From Phycisphaerales bacterium (lineage in GTDB: Bacteria > Planctomycetota > Phycisphaerae > Phycisphaerales > UBA1924), in contig CAJPFG010000007.1 of the NCBI GenBank assembly GCA_905339235.1, positions 62,001-126,000 of the forward strand: 64,000 nt of DNA. The letters run 5' to 3'. Under the pieces are notes generated by a model. The model ran no database searches and had not been told where the DNA came from. It was given only the letters and a program-made list of their open reading frames with translations. Of this stretch, positions 43,886 to 54,789 are shown one piece after another. Each line of letters starts with the position of its first letter. Within the stretch, counting starts at the first letter, position 1. A program made the position numbers and the translations under genes.

Positions 43886-46800
43886 GAATGTCCTCGTTTG
43901 AACGGCGCACGGCGGGGCGTCGAGACTGTACGTGCGCCCGGCCGCGGAGTTTCCCGCGCCTCGCGCACACTGTCGGCTGGGCGCGCGAGCCCGAGCCTCG
44001 CGCGAATCACCGCGAGTACCGTGTCGGGCTCGGTGAGATAGTTGGGCGGGGGTCGGAAGTACACCTCGGCCAGCGTCTCGCCCTCTTTGGGCGGCAGCGG
44101 GCGCACCGTTCCGCCCGAGTCCCCCGGAGGCGAGTGCTTCCGCAGCACCGCCGCGACCCGGTCTCCATCTTCGCACAGGAAGATGACATCCCGCTCACGA
44201 ATCGTGACCGTGCGAACGCCGAGAGAGGCCAGCACGACGCGCACCTCCGCCAGGTCCAGCAGACGCTGGGTTACTTTGGGCGGCTCGCCGTACGCGTCCG
44301 TCAGGTCCGCGCGAACGCGATCCACCTGCGCGCGGTCCGCGGCGATGGCCAGCCGGCGGTAGGCCTCCAGCCGCCGCTGATCGCTGGGAATGTAACTCTT
44401 GGGGATCAGCCCGCTGACGCCGATCTCCACGCTGGTGGCGCTGGGCGGGGGTGCGTTCTTCTCGTTCCCCAGGTCCTTCACGGCGTGCTCGAGCAGGCGG
44501 CAGTACATCTCGTAACCCACCGCCGCGATGTGCCCGCTCTGCTCGGCCCCCAGGATGTTTCCCGCGCCACGGATCTCCAGGTCGCGCATGGCGATCTTGA
44601 AGCCGGCGCCCAGCATCGAGTACTGCTCGATGGCCTTGAGCCGCTTCTGCGCGACTTCCTTGACCGTGCGGTCGTCGGGCAGCAGCAGGTAGCAGTACGC
44701 CCGGTGCTTGCTGCGGCCCACCCGGCCGCGGAGTTGGTGGAGTTCGGCCAGCCCGAACCGGTCGGCGTCGTCGATGACGATGGTGTTGGCGGTGGGGATG
44801 TCGATGCCGCTCTCGATGATGGTCGTGGCGACGAGCACGTCGGCCTGCCGGCGCACGAACTTGAGCATGACCTCCTCGAGTTCGTGCGGGGCCATCTGCC
44901 CGTGCCCCACGACGATCTTGGCCTCGGGCACGAGCCGCTGGATGTCGTCGGCCTTGCTCGTGATGTCGTAGACGCGGTTGTGCACGTAGAAGACCTGCCC
45001 GTCGCGCGACAGTTCCCGCTGGATCGCCTGCCGCACGCGGATCGCGTTGAACGGGATGACCTCCGTGACGATCGCACGCCGGTCCAGCGGCGCGGTTGTG
45101 AGGCTCGATATGTCGCGAATGCCCAGCATCGCCATGTGCAGCGTGCGGGGGATGGGCGTAGCCGAGAGCGTCAGCACGTCCACCGTCAGCCGAAGGCGCA
45201 GCAGGCTCTCCTTGTGCTCGACGCCGAAGCGCTGCTCCTCGTCCACGATCACCAGGCCCAGATCGGCGAAGTGCACATCCTGGCTGAGCAGCCGGTGCGT
45301 CCCGATGATCAGGTCCACGTGCCCCTTCTTGAGTGCTTCGAGGATCTCTCGCACTTCGCCGTCGGACTTGAACCTCGACACGCTCTCGATCCGGAAGGGA
45401 TACCCCGCGAAGCGGGAACGGAATGTCCGTTCGTGCTGCTCGGCCAGGACCGTGGTCGGCACGAGCACGGCCACCTGCTTCCCGAACTCCACCGCCTTGA
45501 AGGCCGCGCGGATCGCCAGTTCCGTCTTGCCGAACCCGACGTCGCCGCAGATGAGCCGGTCCATCGGCCGCGCCCGGTGCATGTCCTTCTTGATCTCCGC
45601 CAGCCCCGCGAGTTGATCCTCGGTCTCGTCGTAGGGGAATTCTTCCTCGAACTCCATCTGCCAAGCGGTGTCGGCGGGGTACGCGATTCCGGGAAGGTGC
45701 TCGCGGGCCGCGCGGACCCGCATCAGTTCCGCCGCGAGGTCGCGGACGCTGTCGGCGACGCGCTCCTTCTGGTTCTTCCACTTCAGCCCGCCCAGCACCG
45801 ACAGCGGGGGCTTGCCGTGAAAGCCGCCGACGTACTTCTGCACCTTATCCACCTGGGTCGCGGGCACGTGGAGGCGTGCCTTATTCGCAAACTCCAGCGT
45901 GAGATACTCCTCGGGCTCGGGCACCACCCGTCGCGCACCCGGGGCCAGGTAGGCGGGCACATCCCGCGGGGTCATGAGGTGCATGCCCACGTACCGCGCG
46001 ATGCCCTGTTCGCTGTGCACCACGTAGTCGCCGGGCTCGAAGTCCAGGAAGGTGTCCATCGCGCGCCCGGCCTTGAGCCGGGCCGCGCGACGTCGCACGG
46101 TGAATCGCGAGAGCAGTTCGTGATAGGGCACGAGCACCGCCGCGCGGGCGGGTCCCTCGCCCTCGCCCCACGCAAACCCGCGGTGCAGGTACGCCTCGAC
46201 CCCTTCGATGTTCGCCTCGGGCGCGTGCTGCGCGAGCAACTCGGTGAGCCGGTGCGTTTCGCCGACGTTCTGGCAGCACACCACCACGCGCGAGCCCGTC
46301 GCCATCGTCGCGAGCTCTTTCACGGCTTCCCCCGCGTCGTTGGGGAAAGTGGGGAGCGACCGGGCGGGCAGGTCGATGCGAACATCCGCGGCCGCGGCGC
46401 CGGCCGAGAACTGGTTCAGTTCCGCCATCGCCCGGAAACGCGTCTCGAGCACCTTGAGCACCGCCGGGGGTCCGAAGATGCCCTTGGGATCCACGACCCG
46501 CTCGTAGTACCCGCGGCCTTGCTCGACCACCTCCATCGTCTCGGCGAGCAGCGCCACCGCGTCCTTCGGCACGAACTCCAGGAAGTTCACGCCCTTGTCG
46601 TCGGGCTTCAGCCGCTCCGGATCGGCCGCGGTCAACTCGACGCGGGGCACCTCGCGATCGGTCGCCATCGAATCCAGGTCGATCTCGGCGATCCGGTCGA
46701 TCGTGTCGCCGAAGAAGTCGAGGCGAACGGGCACGCCGTCGCCGCCGGGGGGAAAGATGTCGAGGATCCCGCCGCGGAGCGCGAAGTCGCTCGGCTCCGC

Positions 46801-47298
46801 CACCGCCTCGACCCTCGCATATCCCACGTCAAGGAGCCACTGAGTGAGATCGAGCAGCCGCACGTCCTGGCCTTTGCGCAGACTGCGAACCAGCGTTTCG
46901 AGTTTGGCCGCGGGAGGCACCGACTGCATCAGCGCCTGGATCGGACACAGGACTACACACGGCCCGGCGAGCCCGGGGGCGTTCCTGGCCGCGGTCAGCC
47001 GCTCGACGAACAGATCCGCCGCGGCATTGGACTCGCCGGGCAGCACCTCGAGCGCAGGAAACCGGAGCGTCGCCACGCCCGCACCTTCGAGTTCGTCCTG
47101 GGCCTCGTCCGCTTCGTCGATGTGGGCCAGAACGACCACGACCGGGCGATTCAGCCTGCGGGCGACGGCCCCGGCGACCAGCGACGCGGCGGACCCCACC
47201 AACCCCGTCGCGACCACGCGCCGCCCCGCCGCCATCGCTTCCGCGAGCGACTCTACCCCGCGCGATTCATTGACGATCTGCACCAGGTCGGCGGGCAC
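43882..47298 (-). CDS. mfd: transcription-repair coupling factor Mfd
   Basis: 1138 residues with all Mfd parts: an N-terminal UvrB-like module, the RNA-polymerase-interacting block near 420-480 (GDYVVHSEQGIARYVGM), the helicase with Walker A GDVGFGKTE and VDEEQRFG, the TRG motif region, and the C-terminal TRCF domain. It removes stalled RNA polymerase and recruits UvrA. The GTG start has GGAG six bases upstream. Confidence 0.96.
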   Translation of the reverse strand: MPADLVQIVNESRGVESLAEAMAAGRRVVATGLVGSAASLVAGAVARRLNRPVVVVLAHIDEADEAQDELEGAGVATLRFPALEVLPGESNAAADLFVERLTAARNAPGLAGPCVVLCPIQALMQSVPPAAKLETLVRSLRKGQDVRLLDLTQWLLDVGYARVEAVAEPSDFALRGGILDIFPPGGDGVPVRLDFFGDTIDRIAEIDLDSMATDREVPRVELTAADPERLKPDDKGVNFLEFVPKDAVALLAETMEVVEQGRGYYERVVDPKGIFGPPAVLKVLETRFRAMAELNQFSAGAAAADVRIDLPARSLPTFPNDAGEAVKELATMATGSRVVVCCQNVGETHRLTELLAQHAPEANIEGVEAYLHRGFAWGEGEGPARAAVLVPYHELLSRFTVRRRAARLKAGRAMDTFLDFEPGDYVVHSEQGIARYVGMHLMTPRDVPAYLAPGARRVVPEPEEYLTLEFANKARLHVPATQVDKVQKYVGGFHGKPPLSVLGGLKWKNQKERVADSVRDLAAELMRVRAAREHLPGIAYPADTAWQMEFEEEFPYDETEDQLAGLAEIKKDMHRARPMDRLICGDVGFGKTELAIRAAFKAVEFGKQVAVLVPTTVLAEQHERTFRSRFAGYPFRIESVSRFKSDGEVREILEALKKGHVDLIIGTHRLLSQDVHFADLGLVIVDEEQRFGVEHKESLLRLRLTVDVLTLSATPIPRTLHMAMLGIRDISSLTTAPLDRRAIVTEVIPFNAIRVRQAIQRELSRDGQVFYVHNRVYDITSKADDIQRLVPEAKIVVGHGQMAPHELEEVMLKFVRRQADVLVATTIIESGIDIPTANTIVIDDADRFGLAELHQLRGRVGRSKHRAYCYLLLPDDRTVKEVAQKRLKAIEQYSMLGAGFKIAMRDLEIRGAGNILGAEQSGHIAAVGYEMYCRLLEHAVKDLGNEKNAPPPSATSVEIGVSGLIPKSYIPSDQRRLEAYRRLAIAADRAQVDRVRADLTDAYGEPPKVTQRLLDLAEVRVVLASLGVRTVTIRERDVIFLCEDGDRVAAVLRKHSPPGDSGGTVRPLPPKEGETLAEVYFRPPPNYLTEPDTVLAVIRARLGLARPADSVREARETPRPGARTVSTPRRAPFKRGHS

Positions 47299-47386
47299 AC
47301 GACACTCCGAGCGCGCAGGCGCGAGCCCGCGGAAGCGACGGGCGCCCGCGGGAAGGCCGTTGACTTGCCTGAGAATAGCCGCGGAT

Positions 47387-47923
47387 TCACCCGACGGTCA
47401 CCAGCGGCGCGAGTTTCTTCAGCGTCTTGGCCCCGATTCCATTGACCTTGTCCAGATCGGTGATCGACCGGAACCGCCCGTTCACTCGCCGGTACTCGAT
47501 GATCCGCTGGGCCATCTTCGGACCGACGCCCGGGAGCAGTTCCAACTCGGCCTGTGTGGCGGTGTTCAGGTTGATCTTCGCCGGGGCCGCGGCCGCGGGC
47601 TGCGGCGTCGCCTCCGCCAATGTCGGTGGCGCCGCCTCGGGCACCGGCGGCTGAACGACGACGGGCGCGGCCTCCGTCGGCACGGCCGGTTCTGCGGACG
47701 GCGGCCCAATTTCCGCCTTCACCTCCGCGATCTGCGCGGGGCGCGGGAGCGCTCTCGTCACACCTTCGACCAGCCGCGGCCTTTCCAACGCCGCGGGAGA
47801 CGTGCCCCGCGTGATCAGCCCGTACGCCACTCCCGCCCCGGCGAGACCCGAGAGGATCACCACCGCGGCCAACTTCGCCGGACCGACCACGCCGGCAGTC
47901 CTTGTGTTCGCAACCTCCACCAT
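47387..47923 (-). CDS. ComEA-like helix-hairpin-helix protein with membrane anchor
   Basis: 178 residues: an N-terminal transmembrane helix (about 16-37), a Pro/Ala-rich linker, then a tandem helix-hairpin-helix DNA-binding domain (LNTATQAELELLPGVGPKMA ... VNGIGAKTLKKLAPL). The layout is that of ComEA, the DNA receptor in natural transformation. With ComF elsewhere in the window this hints at a competence system, but no comEC or pilus genes are here. TAAACT ends six bases before the ATG. Confidence 0.85.
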   Translation of the reverse strand: MVEVANTRTAGVVGPAKLAAVVILSGLAGAGVAYGLITRGTSPAALERPRLVEGVTRALPRPAQIAEVKAEIGPPSAEPAVPTEAAPVVVQPPVPEAAPPTLAEATPQPAAAAPAKINLNTATQAELELLPGVGPKMAQRIIEYRRVNGRFRSITDLDKVNGIGAKTLKKLAPLVTVG

Positions 47924-47929
47924 GTCCCG

Positions 47930-47935
47930 AGTTTA
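47930..47935 (-). promoter_or_regulatory. -10 element TAAACT, 6 bases before the ComEA-like ATG
   Basis: TAAACT on the minus strand, six bases, then ATG at 47923. No SD. Confidence 0.5.
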
Positions 47936-47966
47936 CCAATACCGCCGAACCGCTTGTGACAGGTTC

Positions 47967-49754
47967 TTATTGTGGCCGGATCGTCACCGGCGCCCGGCCT
48001 TCGCGCATCATCTGCCGGAACTGGGCGAACTTCAGGAACGCGGGCTTTGGCGCTCCGTTGGGTTGCAGCAGACCGCCGAAGGGCATCTCCGGGGCCGCGC
48101 CAGGCGGCGGCCCGTCGGCCAACTCCTGCCAGCACACCGACTGGAGGTAGGGCTTGGAGCACGCGATCGCCAGCACCTGCGTCAGCCAGTCGGCCTGCAC
48201 CTGCTCGCTCCACGGCGCCCGCCAGAAGCCCGGTTCGTACGCGTCCTCGGCCTCGGCGCCCACCCGCGGCCGGTAGGGCTTGGCGGGTATCGGCTGGCTG
48301 GGCGCACCCAGCGACGAAACCACGATGGGCTTCTCCAGCCCGGCGAACTTGTCCAGCAGCGCCGAGAACGACATCAGATCGCGCGTCGAGAGGCCCGGCT
48401 CGGCGTGGCCCATTTGCATCCGCAGCGCCAGCGCGTCGATGTTCAGCCCCGCCTGCACCACCGCGTCCGCATACAGGTACGGCGGGATCGAACGCCGGTT
48501 CGACGCGTGGTACTCGCCCCACGGCTGGGCAACCTCAACCTGGATTTTGGCCGTGGGATGCAGTTTGCGCACCAGCAGCACGCACACCCGCGTCAGGTCC
48601 ATGATCTGCTCGAAGGAGATCTTGAAGTTGGTGTTGACGTGCAACCCGCTCGCCACGGTCCACCGCGTAATGGTCCGGCGGTAGCGCGTGACGATCGCCT
48701 GGACGTGCTCGAACACCAGGTCCCGAAGCGTCTCGTAGTCGTTCTCCCAGATAAAGAGCCACTCCGGCACGGCCTGCGGCCGGAAGTCGATCAGCGGGCC
48801 GCCCACGATCGGGATCTTCGCCGTCCGCACCGCCCACTCGATCCAGCGATCCGTCGGGCCGAAGTTGTACTTGCCTTCCACCGGCTCCATGTCCACCCAA
48901 CGCATGGGCATGGTGATGAAGTCGCACGCCGCCAGCACCGCTTTCTGCTGGGGCTCGCTGAACGCCGAGGGGCTGATCGCGCAGCCGACCTGCGGCGATC
49001 CCGGAACGGTGATGTGCCCGGCACCGGGCACGAGCACCGGCTGCCCCGGGGGAGGAACTTCGGGCGTTAACCGGCTCAGATGCGCGCGGGCCTCGGTGTA
49101 CGCCTGGCCCGACAGCCTCGCCCGAAGCCCTCGCTCGGCCTGGATCAGCGAAAGGTGCTCGCCCGCGTTCATCGCCAGCGCCAGCGCCCGCGAGGCCAGC
49201 GCGTCTGACCGGGGGTTGTACCCGTTGACCAGTTCCTGACCGTTGGGAGTGTCGCGCTGCGCCACCAGCGCCTCGGTAAACTGCTGCCGCGCCTGCTCAA
49301 ACTCCTGGATCGCCGGCGTCTCGGCGGGAAGGTCGAACAGCCCCCAGTCCTCCAGTTTGTTCAGGAAGAACATGATCCGGTGGCGTGCCAGTTCGATCGC
49401 CAGCAGGTACGGCTCCACCTTGTCCGGCAGCAGGCACGTCTGGATGGAGAGCAGCCCCAGGCCGTGCGGGCCGAAGACCGCCTGGAGCCCTTCCCCCGAC
49501 CCCACCGGCATCTGCACGGCCAGCCCGCCCGTTTGGGGCGCCGTCTTCTCCGCCTGCACCAGACCCGACGTGATCGTCACGCTTCCCTGGTGCGGAATGT
49601 CGTCCGGGCCGACCAGATGGGCATGCCGCGGCGGGTAGGTACCTGCGTCCACGCCATCGGGGTCAAAGACGACAAAACTCAGCACGGGGCGGAAGCCCTC
49701 CGGGGTGCCCGCGCCGAGCGCGCGGGTGAGGATGGTTTGTCGGTTGAACGGCAA
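47967..49754 (-). CDS. GH10-like TIM-barrel protein without the usual catalytic glutamates
   Basis: 595 residues. The C-terminal 330 residues follow the GH10 xylanase order: an early strand with MRWVDMEPVEGKYNFGPTD (GH10 has MKWDSTEPxxGxFNF), a strand with TRYRRTITRWTVASGLH, and a late strand KPIVVSSLG. At the positions of the acid/base (WDVVNE) and nucleophile (TELD) glutamates the protein has WTVAS and VVSSL. It is therefore probably not a xylanase. The N-terminal 250 residues may be a carbohydrate-binding part. No signal peptide is seen. TTG start with GAGG upstream. Confidence 0.6.
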   Translation of the reverse strand: MPFNRQTILTRALGAGTPEGFRPVLSFVVFDPDGVDAGTYPPRHAHLVGPDDIPHQGSVTITSGLVQAEKTAPQTGGLAVQMPVGSGEGLQAVFGPHGLGLLSIQTCLLPDKVEPYLLAIELARHRIMFFLNKLEDWGLFDLPAETPAIQEFEQARQQFTEALVAQRDTPNGQELVNGYNPRSDALASRALALAMNAGEHLSLIQAERGLRARLSGQAYTEARAHLSRLTPEVPPPGQPVLVPGAGHITVPGSPQVGCAISPSAFSEPQQKAVLAACDFITMPMRWVDMEPVEGKYNFGPTDRWIEWAVRTAKIPIVGGPLIDFRPQAVPEWLFIWENDYETLRDLVFEHVQAIVTRYRRTITRWTVASGLHVNTNFKISFEQIMDLTRVCVLLVRKLHPTAKIQVEVAQPWGEYHASNRRSIPPYLYADAVVQAGLNIDALALRMQMGHAEPGLSTRDLMSFSALLDKFAGLEKPIVVSSLGAPSQPIPAKPYRPRVGAEAEDAYEPGFWRAPWSEQVQADWLTQVLAIACSKPYLQSVCWQELADGPPPGAAPEMPFGGLLQPNGAPKPAFLKFAQFRQMMREGRAPVTIRPQ

Positions 49755-49825
49755 AGTCGAGCCTCGCCGGCCCCTTCAGGCGGTATTTCGGGGTCGCAGG
49801 GTCGAAAGCCGGCCACGCCGTTGGG

Positions 49826-49831
49826 TACGCT
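49826..49831 (+). promoter_or_regulatory. -10 element TACGCT, 6 bases before the purC ATG
   Basis: TACGCT ends six bases before the ATG at 49838. No SD. Confidence 0.5.
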
Positions 49832-49837
49832 TGCGCA

Positions 49838-50776
<939 letters not shown>

Positions 50777-50778
50777 CG

Positions 50779-52764
50779 CTACTTGCGTTCGAGGTTGACG
50801 TCCGCCTTCTGGCGGCTATCGAAGTAGGCCCGCATCTTCGCCCGGACGGCGCCCAGCGAATCCGGCGGCGGGAACATCCGGTCGAAGGAGCGGAGTTGGT
50901 TGCCCGGGTCGGCCTTCGCACGCTCTTCCAACTCGCCCTTGAAGTGGTCCACCAGCAGGTCGTACGCGAAACCCTTGAGGTCGTCGGGCGCGACGTCGTA
51001 CACCTTCTCCGCGTCGTCCATCCCCAGCGACTGCACGAAGCCCAGGAACTGCACCCCCGCGCACAACTGGAAGTCTTCCGGCAGTTGCTCCATGCGCGCC
51101 GTCTTGACGTCCACGGCCGTGGTCCGCCACTGGGCCTCGAAAAACACGCGGTGCACCCGCTTGGCCCAGTCCATCCCGCGCAGGAAGAGTTCCTGGTCCC
51201 CGCCCAGCAGGCCCCCCGCGTAGGCCTGCTGGAGCCCCGCGGACACCTGCTCGATGGCGATCGCCGGACGGGTGATCTCGTTGTCCCGCAGTTCGTGCTC
51301 GATAAACTCGTCCAGCGACATCGCCCAGTACTCGCGCTGCTCCCGGTCGTTGAGGTTAATCTCTTTGTAGGTCAGCATCTCTTTGCGCCAATACTCGGCG
51401 TTCTTGACGTCGCCCCGGGCATAAAAGAAGCACACGGCGTCCTTGAGAAAGTTCTCGTACCCCGCCGAGAGGGGTGTGTAGGAGGTGCGCTGATCCGTCT
51501 GGTCCGCCCACGAACGCTTCCGCATCTCGTCCAGCACGCCCTTGTACGAACTGACAAAGTGCACGTTGGGCACGCCGACCCACATCGTGTACTGGCCGGG
51601 GATGCTGCTCGAGAAGAAGTCGAAGTACAGGTCGCCGGAGCGGAAGAGTTCCTGGATCGACTGGGCCACGACGCGATCGGCGTTGATGAAGTCAAAGTCG
51701 CGCTTCGAAGCCTCGGTCCAGCGATCTCGCCCGGCATCCACGCCCTTCTGCGACCAGTACAGCGAGTGGGCCGCATAATGACGCCAGTCGATCGGGCCGA
51801 ACGTCTTGGTGTATTCCACCATGCGGTCCGGCTCCATGTGGTACTTGCGCACCAGCACCCGCTTGCGCACGTACGCGAGCAGCGCGGGCCAGGCCTTGGC
51901 GAACCCCGGGTCGTCCACCGCGGCGCCGAAGGCCTCGAGCTGCGGGTCGATGCCCTTGAACAGCCGCGTCCATTCCGCCTTCTGGCCGCTGGACTTCATC
52001 GCCTGCCACATCTCGTACCGCGCGAGCAACTGGTCCTGCGCCACCACGCCCATGCCGCGGACCAGTTCGCTCAGCGGGCGGACGGTGGGCTCCTGCGCGA
52101 TGACGCCCTCGAGCGTGTCGGGGGCGTCGCGGAACTGACTCAGCCACGCGACGTACTTGGCGATGATCTTGTCGCGGTCCCGGTCCTCCGGTCCGCGCGC
52201 GGGCGGCGGGCCCAGCACGATGGTCCACTCGCGGGCCAGTTGCTTCTTGTAGTACGGATTGGCGTCGTCGGTGTACCCGCCGATCTTGTGCATGAAGATC
52301 CACGCGAGTTCCTTGTGGATCAGCATGTCGTTGGGGTTGGCGGGAATCCCCTCGTCCCGCAGCAGCCGGATCCCCGCGTTCACCCACACCCACCGCTCCT
52401 CGGGGGTGTTCGTCCCCACCGAGAGGTTGTACGCCAGGTTCCACGCGTGGAAGACCCACACCCTGGGGAACCGGGGCTGGAGTTTCGTGATGGCGCCGGC
52501 GAGTTGGATCGCCTCGTAGAACTTCCCCTCCTGCTTCATCTCTTCCGCGCGGATCCACAGGAAGTTCACGAACACCCCGCGGAACGCCCCCATCGCGATG
52601 CCCACCGACACCTCGATCGGCTGCCCGTCCTCGATGCGGTCGGTGTACGTCAACTTGGCCCGCCCGGCCACCGCCGTCATGCCCACCGCCAGCACCCCCG
52701 ACGCCAGGAGGCACAGCACCAGCACGACGCTCGCCAGGATCTGGATCCGGGTGTCACGGGTCAT
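50779..52764 (-). CDS. large membrane-anchored protein, last gene of the SPFH/ABC operon
   Basis: 661 residues, no family recognised. One transmembrane helix (about 9-31) precedes a large, helix-rich outside part. Patterns such as KFYEAIQLAGAITKLQPRFP suggest TPR-like repeats near residues 80-140. The remainder is charged and aromatic-rich without a visible active site. GGGAG lies nine bases before the ATG. It is separated from the permease gene by 102 bases that contain a 7-base-period element. It may be an assembly or substrate-binding part of the transporter. Confidence 0.7.
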   Translation of the reverse strand: MTRDTRIQILASVVLVLCLLASGVLAVGMTAVAGRAKLTYTDRIEDGQPIEVSVGIAMGAFRGVFVNFLWIRAEEMKQEGKFYEAIQLAGAITKLQPRFPRVWVFHAWNLAYNLSVGTNTPEERWVWVNAGIRLLRDEGIPANPNDMLIHKELAWIFMHKIGGYTDDANPYYKKQLAREWTIVLGPPPARGPEDRDRDKIIAKYVAWLSQFRDAPDTLEGVIAQEPTVRPLSELVRGMGVVAQDQLLARYEMWQAMKSSGQKAEWTRLFKGIDPQLEAFGAAVDDPGFAKAWPALLAYVRKRVLVRKYHMEPDRMVEYTKTFGPIDWRHYAAHSLYWSQKGVDAGRDRWTEASKRDFDFINADRVVAQSIQELFRSGDLYFDFFSSSIPGQYTMWVGVPNVHFVSSYKGVLDEMRKRSWADQTDQRTSYTPLSAGYENFLKDAVCFFYARGDVKNAEYWRKEMLTYKEINLNDREQREYWAMSLDEFIEHELRDNEITRPAIAIEQVSAGLQQAYAGGLLGGDQELFLRGMDWAKRVHRVFFEAQWRTTAVDVKTARMEQLPEDFQLCAGVQFLGFVQSLGMDDAEKVYDVAPDDLKGFAYDLLVDHFKGELEERAKADPGNQLRSFDRMFPPPDSLGAVRAKMRAYFDSRQKADVNLERK

Positions 52765-52827
52765 GGGTCGGAACTCCCGTGAAACGGCAAATCAGCACAC
52801 CCCCGGGCGTGAGCCCCGCGGTCTTCA

Positions 52828-52862
52828 TTTGCCCTTTGCCATTTGCCGTTCGCCATTTCTCC
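52828..52862. repeat. 7-base-period element in an intergenic gap, TTTGCCA type
   Basis: Five consecutive units: TTTGCCC, TTTGCCA, TTTGCCG, TTCGCCA, TTTCTCC. It lies between two genes of the same operon. Confidence 0.7.
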
Positions 52863-52866
52863 CTTC

Positions 52867-54789
52867 CTACTGCCCCGAATAGATCGCCAGTTCGCGCCGC
52901 TTCAGCGAAATCGTGCCCGCCAGGAACAGGATCAGCGTGAACAGCAGCGCCATCGCCGCGCCGCCCGCGACCTCCGTCCACGAAAGGCGAAGACCCTCCG
53001 CCAGTTTCGTCGTCGGCCGCAGGTCGGAATAGGCCTTGAAGAACCAGGACACGCTCTCGGCGATGGCCGACACGACGATGTTGAGGTACAGCGTCTTGCC
53101 TTCCTTGTCCTCGGTCCAGTAGTTCTCGAGCGACGACTGGACGAAGGCCGCGCCCTCCGCCGCCAGGAACACCGCCACCGACACCATGCACGCCACCGGG
53201 AAACTCAGGAACGTTCCCATGCACACGCCCAGCATGGCCAGGAACGCGAGTTTCACCCACATGACGCAAAGCACCCGCATGAAGTTGGCGCGGAAGGTCC
53301 CGTCGGAGTAACTCAACTCCAGCCCGTCGGGCGGGAACGAAATGCTTTCGGGATTGAGCGCCCCCGTATCGAGATCGCCGTTGATGATGTCCAGCGTCAC
53401 GGTCCCGTTCTCGTCCACCACCTCGGGGAGCAGGTTTATCACCGTGAACTGCCCGAGAATGATCTGCTTAACCTCGTGCTCGGAGTTCCCCAGCCGGATT
53501 GTGATGCGGTACAGGGCCGTCGGGTCGTTGCTGCCCGCGTTGACCTTGAACCGAAGGAAGACCGGCGCCCGGCTCTCCCGGGCGGCGCCCAAGCCCGAGA
53601 ACTGGTACCCCTGCCCGGCCCCCGGCGGGATGCTCCGGAACTGCTGCTGCACCATCTTGCGCACGTCCGCCTTGATCTTCGCGACCAGTTCGTCCTTGCG
53701 GATCGGCGCCTCGCCCACCGCTCCCTGAACCCGTTCGATCTCCTGCGCGGCCTTGACCTCGATGTTCTTGATCAACTGCTCCTCGTCGACCTGCATCGGA
53801 TCGATGTCGCGGCTCACCCGCGCCACCAGCACGTGCCGCTCCAGCAGCAGACGATCCTCGGAGATCGAGCCTCCCTGAGTTACGTACGCCTCGCCCTCCC
53901 CGTTGGCGGGCTGCGACCGCAGGTACTCCACGAACATGAACACGCCCGCGCCGGTCACCGCCAGCAGCACGCCCGCCAGCACCCACACCCCGAGCCACTT
54001 GCCCGCCACGTATTGCCACGGCGAGACCGGCTTGGTGATGGTCTGCCAGATCGTCTTGTCGCGCTGGTCGAAGGTCACCGTCGCCACGCCGAACAGCACC
54101 GTGAGCATCGCGATCAGGTAGAACGACCCGCTCGTCCCCCACTGCAGGAACTGCTGCATCCGGTACCGCAGCGGGGCCTCCGCGTTCAGCAGCAGCGGCA
54201 GCGCCGCCAGCAGGAAGATCAGCAGCACGATGAAGAACAGGCTCAACCGCAGGCGCACGGCCTCCGCCAGCACGTTCCTGGCGATCGCCATCACCGCGTT
54301 GGAACGGCTCACACCCATCCTCGCGAGTTGCATCAGCGTCGAAAAGGCCGCCGTCAGCCCCAGCAGCCCCATCACCAGCGGCAGGTACGGCTTCACCGAC
54401 GCGATATTCCACGCACCCGCCAGCATTCCCGCCGCCAGCAACCCCAGCGACAGGTACGTCAGCCCCAGCCCCAGCCACACCGCCGCGATCAGCACCCCCG
54501 CCGAGAGTGCGATGCCGACAGCCACGCTCGTCACATCCCGGCGCGCGGCCAGGATGTCCTTCACGATCGCCTTGGTTGCCTCCATCGCCGGATCGGGCGG
54601 CGCCGGAACGATTCCCGGTCCTTCCGGCACGACCTCCGCCGGGATCGTGTCGCCGGCCTGCTGCACCCAGATCGTGTACGCCGTCATCCCCACCGCCGCC
54701 ACCAGCAGGATCGCCGCGGTCGCGACGACCTTGAACAGGAGCCTTTGCTGGAATCGGTTCGCGCTCGCAAACCAATCACGAATTCTCAC
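52867..54789 (-). CDS. ABC-2-type transporter permease
   Basis: 640 residues with a first helix near 18-42, several helices between 85 and 290, a large soluble domain (about 310-500) and four helices at the end (about 505-640). The motif FDQRDKTIWQTITKPVSPW is typical of permeases of the ABC-2/NosY type. The large inserted domain, which should lie outside the cytoplasm, is unusual. Its ATG overlaps the ATPase stop (ATGA), so the two form one transporter. Confidence 0.82.
   Translation of the reverse strand: MRIRDWFASANRFQQRLLFKVVATAAILLVAAVGMTAYTIWVQQAGDTIPAEVVPEGPGIVPAPPDPAMEATKAIVKDILAARRDVTSVAVGIALSAGVLIAAVWLGLGLTYLSLGLLAAGMLAGAWNIASVKPYLPLVMGLLGLTAAFSTLMQLARMGVSRSNAVMAIARNVLAEAVRLRLSLFFIVLLIFLLAALPLLLNAEAPLRYRMQQFLQWGTSGSFYLIAMLTVLFGVATVTFDQRDKTIWQTITKPVSPWQYVAGKWLGVWVLAGVLLAVTGAGVFMFVEYLRSQPANGEGEAYVTQGGSISEDRLLLERHVLVARVSRDIDPMQVDEEQLIKNIEVKAAQEIERVQGAVGEAPIRKDELVAKIKADVRKMVQQQFRSIPPGAGQGYQFSGLGAARESRAPVFLRFKVNAGSNDPTALYRITIRLGNSEHEVKQIILGQFTVINLLPEVVDENGTVTLDIINGDLDTGALNPESISFPPDGLELSYSDGTFRANFMRVLCVMWVKLAFLAMLGVCMGTFLSFPVACMVSVAVFLAAEGAAFVQSSLENYWTEDKEGKTLYLNIVVSAIAESVSWFFKAYSDLRPTTKLAEGLRLSWTEVAGGAAMALLFTLILFLAGTISLKRRELAIYSGQ

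Noticed and set aside
43888..47445. Very long open frame on the plus strand opposite mfd
   Set aside because: It mirrors mfd, whose conserved motifs are clear on the minus strand. The product is rich in Arg, His and Pro without family features, as expected of an antisense frame in GC-rich DNA.
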